DNA of 64,000 bases from an uncultured Lachnospiraceae bacterium (lineage in GTDB: Bacteria > Bacillota > Clostridia > Lachnospirales > Lachnospiraceae). The stretch lies in NCBI GenBank assembly GCA_900317585.1, contig ONHG01000001.1, positions 1 through 64,000 on the forward strand. Reading direction: 5' to 3'. A program made the translations under genes and the position numbers. The stretch's first letter is position 1, and the number at the start of each line of letters is the position of its first letter. Shown piece after piece: positions 58,579 through 64,000 of this stretch. The notes beneath the pieces were generated by a model that was not told the origin of the DNA, did not search any database, and was given only the letters and a program-made list of their open reading frames with translations.

Positions 58579-59919
58579 TTATAAAATTCTGTTTTTCTTT
58601 ACCAGATTGACAAATTCCTTGTTGCTCTTTGTGTGTGCGAACATGTTGAGTACGTTCTCAACAGCCTCATCAGAACGCATGCTGTTGAATGCCTTACGCA
58701 TATTGTCCACTGCTGCCTGCTCATCCTCATCAAGAAGCAGATCCTCACGTCTTGTTCCTGATTTTACTATATCTATGGCTGGGAAGATTCTCTTCTCAGA
58801 AAGCTTTCTGTCGAGCACAAGCTCCATGTTTCCTGTTCCCTTGAACTCCTCAAATACTACATCATCCATCTTGCTTCCAGTATCAACAAGAGCTGTTGCA
58901 AGTATCGTCAGACTGCCGCCGTTTCTCATATTACGTGCTGCTCCGAAAAATCTCTTTGGCATATGAAGCGCTACAGGATCAAGTCCTCCTGAAAGTGTAC
59001 GACCTGATGGTGGAACTGTCACATTGTAAGCTCTTGCAAGCCTTGTTATGCTGTCAAGGAGTATCATGACATCATTACCATGCTCTACAAGGCGCTTTGC
59101 TCTCTCTATTACCATCTCTGACACTCTCTTGTGATGCTCAGGAAGTTCATCAAATGTAGAGTAGATTACCTCGACATTGTCCCCCTCTATAGCCTCCTTG
59201 ATATCTGTAACCTCCTCCGGTCTCTCATCAATAAGGAGAATAATAAGATGCATCTCAGGATTGTTTACAGTGACAGACTTTGCAACCTCTTTAAGTAATG
59301 TGGTCTTTCCGGCCTTAGGCTGTGAAACGATCATGCCTCGCTGTCCCTTTCCTATTGGAGAGATGAGATCTACAACCCTCATCGCAACACTTGCTCCGGG
59401 TCTCTCAAGACGCAGTCTCTCATTCGGGAATATAGGCACAAGATCCTCAAAGCTTGTACGCTTCTGTGCTACATCCGGTGTATATCCGTTGACAGTGGTC
59501 AGGTATAAAAGAGCCTGGAATTTCTCACGCTCAGACTTCACCTTCATATTACCCTTTACGATATCACCTGTCTTTAAATTGAAGCGACGTATCTGCGCAG
59601 GTGCCACATAGATATCATGATCTCCCGGCATATAATTATCACAGCGGATAAATCCAAAGCCCTCCGGCATTACCTCAAGTATGCCTTCTGCCTCTTCTCC
59701 ACTGTCGAGTGCTGCATAATCATCTTTAAAAGAGTTGGCGCGCTCCTCGGCTGTACCGTTTTTCTCAGCCTCCTCAGCTTCTTTTGCATCCTCCTCGAGC
59801 ATTCTTTCAATAATCTGTCCCTTTTTCAGTGATGAAACGCCCTTAATTCCTCTTGCCTTCGCCAGATCCTTAAGCACAAATGCCGACAAACTTTCATATT
59901 TTTCTCTCATCTGTTCCAT
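58579..59919 (-). CDS. rho: Transcription termination factor Rho
   Basis: Rho is the hexameric RNA helicase that ends transcription at Rho-dependent sites. The 446-residue protein has a Lys-rich N-terminal SAP-like domain with an acidic insert (residues about 45-65), the RNA-binding cold-shock-like domain (EGFGFIRCDNYMPGDHDIY), Walker A SQPKAGKTTLLK and the arginine-finger/secondary RNA loop RAYNVTVPPSGRTLSGGLD. AAGGAG lies eight bases ahead of the start. It stands alone, divergent from the malic enzyme gene. Confidence 0.97.
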   Translation of the reverse strand: MEQMREKYESLSAFVLKDLAKARGIKGVSSLKKGQIIERMLEEDAKEAEEAEKNGTAEERANSFKDDYAALDSGEEAEGILEVMPEGFGFIRCDNYMPGDHDIYVAPAQIRRFNLKTGDIVKGNMKVKSEREKFQALLYLTTVNGYTPDVAQKRTSFEDLVPIFPNERLRLERPGASVAMRVVDLISPIGKGQRGMIVSQPKAGKTTLLKEVAKSVTVNNPEMHLIILLIDERPEEVTDIKEAIEGDNVEVIYSTFDELPEHHKRVSEMVIERAKRLVEHGNDVMILLDSITRLARAYNVTVPPSGRTLSGGLDPVALHMPKRFFGAARNMRNGGSLTILATALVDTGSKMDDVVFEEFKGTGNMELVLDRKLSEKRIFPAIDIVKSGTRREDLLLDEDEQAAVDNMRKAFNSMRSDEAVENVLNMFAHTKSNKEFVNLVKKNRIL

Positions 59920-60191
59920 TTCGTCTTCTCCTTAAATTTGATAACAGTATTTATTCAATTCGTCTAAACAATATTATTTAACAAATATATCTGTGTAACT
60001 ATTGGGAAATAACGCCTGAATTGACTTTTGAATCATTAATTACTGATTATACATCATTTCTTTAAAAATATAAAGCGATTTCTTATTTTTTATCATATTT
60101 TTTTATATAATCGGTTATCTGCATAGTTACTTGATTTAAATCACCTGCAATGTTATGATTATTCAAAAGAATTTTTAGAGGGAGAATTACC
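59920..60191. other. rho-malic enzyme intergenic region
   Basis: About 270 bp of AT-rich sequence between divergent genes. GTGTAACTATT at 59993-60003 echoes the arm of the small repeat family; TATAAT at about 60104 could be a plus-strand -10 box but has no convincing -35. No gene or known RNA recognised. Confidence 0.4.
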
Positions 60192-61340
60192 ATGGATAAT
60201 AAAGAAAAAGCACTGAAATGCCACGAAGAGTGGAACGGAAAACTTGAAACTATAGCCAAATCAAAGGTTAATTCAAGGGAGGACCTTGCAATTGCATACA
60301 CCCCGGGTGTTGCTGAGCCATGTAAGGTCATAGCCGAGGATAAGGAGGCTGCATACAAATACACCTGGAAGGCAAATACAGTTGCCGTAGTATCAGACGG
60401 AAGTGCTGTGCTCGGTCTTGGAAATATCGGACCTTACGCTGCCATGCCTGTCATGGAGGGCAAATGCGTTCTTTTCAAGGAGTTTGGCAACGTAAATGCC
60501 GTTCCTATCTGTCTCGACACTCAGGACACTGAGGAGATTATTGCTGCAGTCAAAAATATCGCACCGGGCTTTGGCGGAATAAACTTAGAGGACATCTCTG
60601 CTCCTCGCTGCTTTGAGATTGAGGAAAGACTTAAAGAGATGCTCGATATCCCTGTATTCCACGATGACCAGCATGGAACTGCAATCGTCGTGCTCGCAGG
60701 TATCATCAACTCTCTGCGCCTGACCGGCAAAAAGAAAGAGGACTGCAAGGTTGTTGTAAACGGTGCAGGCTCAGCAGGTGTTGCCATCACTAAGCTTCTT
60801 CTGACATACGGCTTTACACATGTGACCATGTGTGACCGTTTAGGTATCATAGGAAAGGACTATCCAAACCTCAACTGGATGCAGCAGAAAATGACAGAGG
60901 TTACAAACCTTGAAAATGCACAAGGTACTCTTGCAGACGCTTTAAAGGGTTCTGACATATTTGTTGGTGTTTCTGCTCCAAATATCGTCACAGCAGAGAT
61001 GGTTGCTTCTATGAATAAGGATGCTATCCTTTTTGCCATGGCAAATCCTGTTCCTGAGATTATGCCTGATGTGGCAAAGGCTGCAGGTGCCAGAGTGGTC
61101 GGCACCGGAAGAAGTGATTTCCCTAACCAGATAAACAACGTGGTTGCTTTCCCAGGAATCTTCAAGGGTGCACTTGAGGGACGCGCTACACAGATTACTG
61201 AGGAAATGAAGCTTGCTGCCGCAGAGGCACTGGCCGGTCTTGTTTCGGACGAAGAATTAAATGATGATTTTATTATGCCTGAGGCATTTGACCCGCGCGT
61301 TGCCGCTGTTGTCAGCGAAGCTGTAAAGACACATATTTAA
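60192..61340 (+). CDS. Malic enzyme, NAD(P)-dependent, short form
   Basis: This enzyme decarboxylates malate to pyruvate, linking the TCA branch and pyruvate pools. The 382-residue protein is the short bacterial form: SREDLAIAYTPGVAEPCK, the catalytic VVSDGSAVLGLGNIGP region, FHDDQHGTAIV, Rossmann VVNGAGSAGVAI and PVPEIMP. No C-terminal phosphotransacetylase-like domain is present. GGGAG precedes the start. The next gene (radical SAM) starts two bases after its stop, so they form one operon with DUF4364. Confidence 0.93.
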   Translation: MDNKEKALKCHEEWNGKLETIAKSKVNSREDLAIAYTPGVAEPCKVIAEDKEAAYKYTWKANTVAVVSDGSAVLGLGNIGPYAAMPVMEGKCVLFKEFGNVNAVPICLDTQDTEEIIAAVKNIAPGFGGINLEDISAPRCFEIEERLKEMLDIPVFHDDQHGTAIVVLAGIINSLRLTGKKKEDCKVVVNGAGSAGVAITKLLLTYGFTHVTMCDRLGIIGKDYPNLNWMQQKMTEVTNLENAQGTLADALKGSDIFVGVSAPNIVTAEMVASMNKDAILFAMANPVPEIMPDVAKAAGARVVGTGRSDFPNQINNVVAFPGIFKGALEGRATQITEEMKLAAAEALAGLVSDEELNDDFIMPEAFDPRVAAVVSEAVKTHI

Positions 61341-61341
61341 T

Positions 61342-62250
61342 ATGAGATACTATTCACTCAACAGATACTGCCGCGATACATTCGGCGAAAAGCTCTACAA
61401 ACTCTCTTTAGATGGAGGTATGACCTGCCCAAACCGGGATGGCTCACTTTCTTCACGGGGTTGCCTGTACTGCAGCGCCGGTGGATCCGGTGATTTTGCG
61501 GCAGACCGCAGCCTTTCAATAAAGGAGCAGCTTTCTGCCGCTAAGGAAAAAATAGCCACAAAGAGCAACTGTGAGCATTATATCGCATATTTTCAGGCTT
61601 TTACCAACACATATGCGCCGATAGATTACTTGCGGCGCATATTTTATGAGGCTATAGAAGATCCATCTGTCGCTGTGCTGTCCATCGGCACAAGAACTGA
61701 CTGTTTTTCTGCTGAAATTTATGATCTGCTCTCAGAATTAAACAGCATAAAGCCTGTCTGGATAGAGCTGGGTCTTCAGACCATCCACCGGTCTACTCTT
61801 GATGCCATGAATACCCATACATGCGTTGAGGATTTCATAGCCGTGACGGATGAGCTTAGACGCCGGGGAATAAAGGTCATTGCACATCTCATACTGGGGC
61901 TTCCTCATGAGACACGCGGCATGATGCTTGAATCCGTTGATTTTGTTGCCAAAAGCGGTATTTTCGGAGTTAAGCTCCAGCTGTTGCATGTACTAAAGGG
62001 CACACCACTGGCTGATATGTATATTAAACAGCCATTTAAGCTTTTTACGCTGGATGATTACTGTGATTTTGTGGTAGACTGTATAGAAAGACTTCCAAAG
62101 GATATGGTTATACACCGTATGACCGGTGACGGACCACGTTCTTTACTTGTTGCACCTCTTTGGAGTACTGATAAAAAACGGGTTCTAAACACAATCAATA
62201 AAAGATTTGAAGTGCGAGACACATATCAGGGACGATTAAACTTGTTTTAA
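61342..62250 (+). CDS. Radical SAM protein, TIGR01212/YhcC-like family
   Basis: The 302-residue protein opens RYYSLNRYCRDTFGEKLYKL and has the cluster-binding pattern CPNRDGSLSSRGCLYC, typical of this uncharacterised radical SAM family (YhcC/YtqA) in which three cysteines hold a 4Fe-4S cluster that cleaves SAM. The barrel continues with VLSIGTRTDCFSAEIYDLL and HLILGLPHETRGMM. It starts two bases after the malic enzyme stop with no clear ribosome binding site, suggesting coupled translation. The substrate is unknown; tRNA modification has been proposed for relatives. Confidence 0.9.
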   Translation: MRYYSLNRYCRDTFGEKLYKLSLDGGMTCPNRDGSLSSRGCLYCSAGGSGDFAADRSLSIKEQLSAAKEKIATKSNCEHYIAYFQAFTNTYAPIDYLRRIFYEAIEDPSVAVLSIGTRTDCFSAEIYDLLSELNSIKPVWIELGLQTIHRSTLDAMNTHTCVEDFIAVTDELRRRGIKVIAHLILGLPHETRGMMLESVDFVAKSGIFGVKLQLLHVLKGTPLADMYIKQPFKLFTLDDYCDFVVDCIERLPKDMVIHRMTGDGPRSLLVAPLWSTDKKRVLNTINKRFEVRDTYQGRLNLF

Positions 62251-62261
62251 AGGAGAAAATC

Positions 62262-62777
62262 ATGGCTGAGCCATTTACCATATATAAGCTGACAATTTTA
62301 TACATGCTCGACAAAGCGGGCTTTCCGCTGTCAAACACACAGATTTCCAATTTCTTTTTGGAAAAAGAATACACCGACTACTTCCGTGTACAGGAGGTCA
62401 TCGGTGATTTAGTAAATGCTGATTTAATTAATTTTGAGTCTACTCATTCCAATACACAGTACACTCTGACTGCTGCCGGAAAAGAGACGCTCGGTTTCTT
62501 CAAGGACAAGATTACAGACGGTATCGAGTCTGATGTAAAGAGCTTCTTTACCGACAACAAGCTCGAGTTCAGGCAGGAAAATTCCATTCTTGCAGACTAT
62601 TACAGGACAACCGACCACAAGTATGCTGTACGCTGTCAGGTGCGCTCGGAGAGCACCACTATCATCGATCTGACTCTCTCAGTCAGCACAAAGGAGCAGG
62701 CTGAGGCCATATGCAGCAACTGGAAGAATCAGAACGAGGATGTGTACGCATACCTCATGGATATGCTGCTTCGATAA
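62262..62777 (+). CDS. DUF4364 family winged-helix protein
   Basis: The 171-residue protein fits DUF4364, a Firmicutes family: an N-terminal winged helix (IYKLTILYMLDKAGFPLSNTQIS, IGDLVNADLINFE) and a C-terminal mixed domain without enzyme motif. It is likely DNA-binding, but target and effector are unknown. AAGGAG precedes the start. It follows the radical SAM gene by 11 bp in the malic enzyme operon and converges with the flavin reductase gene, whose stop is two bases away. Confidence 0.87.
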   Translation: MAEPFTIYKLTILYMLDKAGFPLSNTQISNFFLEKEYTDYFRVQEVIGDLVNADLINFESTHSNTQYTLTAAGKETLGFFKDKITDGIESDVKSFFTDNKLEFRQENSILADYYRTTDHKYAVRCQVRSESTTIIDLTLSVSTKEQAEAICSNWKNQNEDVYAYLMDMLLR

Positions 62778-62778
62778 A

Positions 62779-63348
62779 TTACTTTCTGTTTTTTCTTACA
62801 GAGTAGCCGAAGCTGCCCAGCTTATCTCCAAAGCCGAAATACTCTCCGTGTGAGTACATCACAAGACCGGTATCATTGATATGAAACTTTCCTGTCTCGT
62901 CCATGTATTTATCATCCACCGTCACGCCGACGACGTCTGCTATAAACATTGTATGGCTGCCAAGCTCCTCACACTTTCTTACCCTGCACTCAATATTTAC
63001 CGGACTTTCTGATATTCCTACTGCTGACACATGCTGCATCGCAAGCGGTGTCAGATGCAGTTCTTTAAATTTGTCCACATCCCTGCCGCTCTTCACTCCG
63101 CAATAGTCGCAGGCTCTAAGCAGCTCATCTGTGGTCAGATTCACCACAAACTCTCCGGTTTCTTTAATCATGTTATAAGAAAAGCGCTCCGGCCTTACAG
63201 ATATTGAAAGCATAGGCGGATTAGTGCACACCGTTCCCGCCCATGCCACTGTTATTATATTGTTATTTCCGGCCTTGTCAGTTACACTCACCATCACAGC
63301 CGGCACCGGGTTTAGCATATTGCCCGGCTTCCAGTTTTGTTTTCCCAT
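62779..63348 (-). CDS. Flavin reductase family protein (DIM6/NTAB, FMN-binding split barrel)
   Basis: The 189-residue protein shows the pattern of FMN-binding flavin reductases: VPAVMVSVTDKAGNNNIITVAWAGTVCTNPP (substrate/flavin-binding strand), VRPERFSYNMIKETGEFVVNL, and a C-terminal YFGFGDKLGSFGYSVRK. Such proteins reduce free flavins with NAD(P)H or act as small flavoproteins; substrate here is unknown. It is upstream of nothing on its strand except dapA, 47 bp away on the same strand. GGAAAACA precedes the ATG, a weak ribosome site. Confidence 0.88.
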   Translation of the reverse strand: MGKQNWKPGNMLNPVPAVMVSVTDKAGNNNIITVAWAGTVCTNPPMLSISVRPERFSYNMIKETGEFVVNLTTDELLRACDYCGVKSGRDVDKFKELHLTPLAMQHVSAVGISESPVNIECRVRKCEELGSHTMFIADVVGVTVDDKYMDETGKFHINDTGLVMYSHGEYFGFGDKLGSFGYSVRKNRK

Positions 63349-63394
63349 ATGTTAATTTATCCTTTAATTTTTCTTTAATATACTTCTGTATTCA

Positions 63395-64000
63395 CTAATT
63401 TTCCTTTAGTTTTTCCAAGTATTCTTTAAGCCTTGCCCGGTTTGCATCCTCAAGCTCCGTGAGTGGCAGACGAAGTCCTCCCACATCATATCCCAAAAGC
63501 TTCATAGCTGCCTTTACAGGAATCGGATTCACCTCACAAAACAGCGCCTCTATTAAATCCAGGTATTTAAGCTGGATATCAAGTGCTGATTTAATATTTC
63601 CATTCAGATATTCCATCACCATGTCATGCACTGCAGTCGGCATTACATTAGACAGCACTGATATCACACCGATTCCACCGAGTGAGAGTATTGGAATGAC
63701 CTGGTCATCGTTTCCCGAATAAATATCGAGGTCATCTCCTGCCAGTTTCTTTAGCTTTGCAACCTGCGATATATTGCCACTTGCTTCCTTGATTCCTACT
63801 ATATTTTCAAAATCCCTGCCAAGCCTTGCCGCAGTCTGTGGAAGTATATTGCAGCCTGTGCGCGATGGTACGTTGTACATAATGATTGGAAGCCCAACCG
63901 CCCCTGCTATCGCTGCATAGTGCGCATAAAGACCATTCTGTGTAGCTTTATTGTAGTAAGGTGTGACAACAAGCAGACCGTCTACACCAAGCTTTTCAGC
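63395..64000 (-). CDS. dapA: 4-hydroxy-tetrahydrodipicolinate synthase, C-terminal part, cut by the window edge
   Basis: DapA condenses pyruvate and aspartate semialdehyde in lysine and diaminopimelate synthesis. The visible 201 residues (frame open to base 64000) include LVVTPYYNKATQNGLYAHY, the tyrosine- and Arg-containing IIMYNVPSRTG, the Schiff-base lysine in VGIKEASGN, SGNDDQVIPILSLGGIGVISVLSN and the C-terminal NPIPVKAAMKLLG. Only the first ~90 residues are missing. Family assignment as DapA rather than N-acetylneuraminate lyase rests on YNVPSRTG and KEASGN, typical for DapA. Confidence 0.96.
   Translation of the reverse strand, partial: AEKLGVDGLLVVTPYYNKATQNGLYAHYAAIAGAVGLPIIMYNVPSRTGCNILPQTAARLGRDFENIVGIKEASGNISQVAKLKKLAGDDLDIYSGNDDQVIPILSLGGIGVISVLSNVMPTAVHDMVMEYLNGNIKSALDIQLKYLDLIEALFCEVNPIPVKAAMKLLGYDVGGLRLPLTELEDANRARLKEYLEKLKEN

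Overview
The window is ordinary low-to-moderate GC Firmicutes chromosome, densely coding and mostly on the minus strand. Gene orders (secG-rnr-smpB-ssrA; trmD-rplS-lepB-rbgA-rnhB; ylxM-ffh-rpsP-khpA-rimM; yceD-rpmF ... plsX-acpP-rnc-smc-ftsY; rpmE-DUF1385-prmC-prfA) and families such as DUF4364, DUF4860 and the HPr-like protein point to a Lachnospiraceae gut anaerobe, most like the Agathobacter/Roseburia group. That placement is inferred from protein style, not from a search. I saw no tRNA, rRNA, insertion sequence, integrase, prophage or CRISPR array.

Layout. 1-4.0 kb: 5' part of tmRNA, smpB, rnr, secG, mscL (minus). 4.05-8.93 kb: a plus-strand seven-gene operon for a type IV pilus/type II secretion-like machine: transglutaminase lipoprotein, GspF/PilC-like platform protein, four small single-TM pseudopilin-like proteins and a PilT-like ATPase. 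9-13 kb: purC-purF-purB. 13.2-18.4 kb: glycolytic cluster gap-pgk-tpiA-gpmI. 18.6-21.4 kb: PHP-family phosphatase, a 700-bp gene-poor stretch with a possible cryptic minus-strand transcript, and pncB. 21.6-30.5 kb: purL, two LysR regulators, a nuclease-helicase fusion and an HPr-like protein. 30.5-45.4 kb: RNase HII, RbgA, a degenerate signal peptidase, L19, TrmD fused to a GNAT acetyltransferase, RimM, KhpA, S16, Ffh, YlxM, threonine deaminase, FtsY, SMC, RNase III and ACP. 45.4-52.8 kb: plsX, a Lar-like zinc-ribbon protein, L32, YceD, acetate kinase, TmcAL, aroB, RNase HI and a PilZ protein. 52.9-58.4 kb: a polar amino acid ABC transporter, then prfA, prmC, DUF1385 and rpmE. 58.5-64 kb: rho, malic enzyme, a radical SAM protein, DUF4364, a flavin reductase and the C-terminal part of dapA.

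How the genes work together. Most of the window is central machinery: ribosome assembly and rescue, SRP targeting, purine synthesis, lower glycolysis and acetate formation. The unusual parts are embedded in it: a compact pilus-like operon with a retraction-type ATPase but no visible extension ATPase or prepilin peptidase; a signal peptidase I homologue lacking both catalytic residues; a TrmD-acetyltransferase fusion; an ABC substrate-binding domain whose two lobes are in swapped order; an HPr-like protein without its phosphorylatable histidine; and a small family of inverted-repeat elements sitting just upstream of gene starts. Many sigma-A-type promoters and intrinsic terminators can be read directly and are listed.
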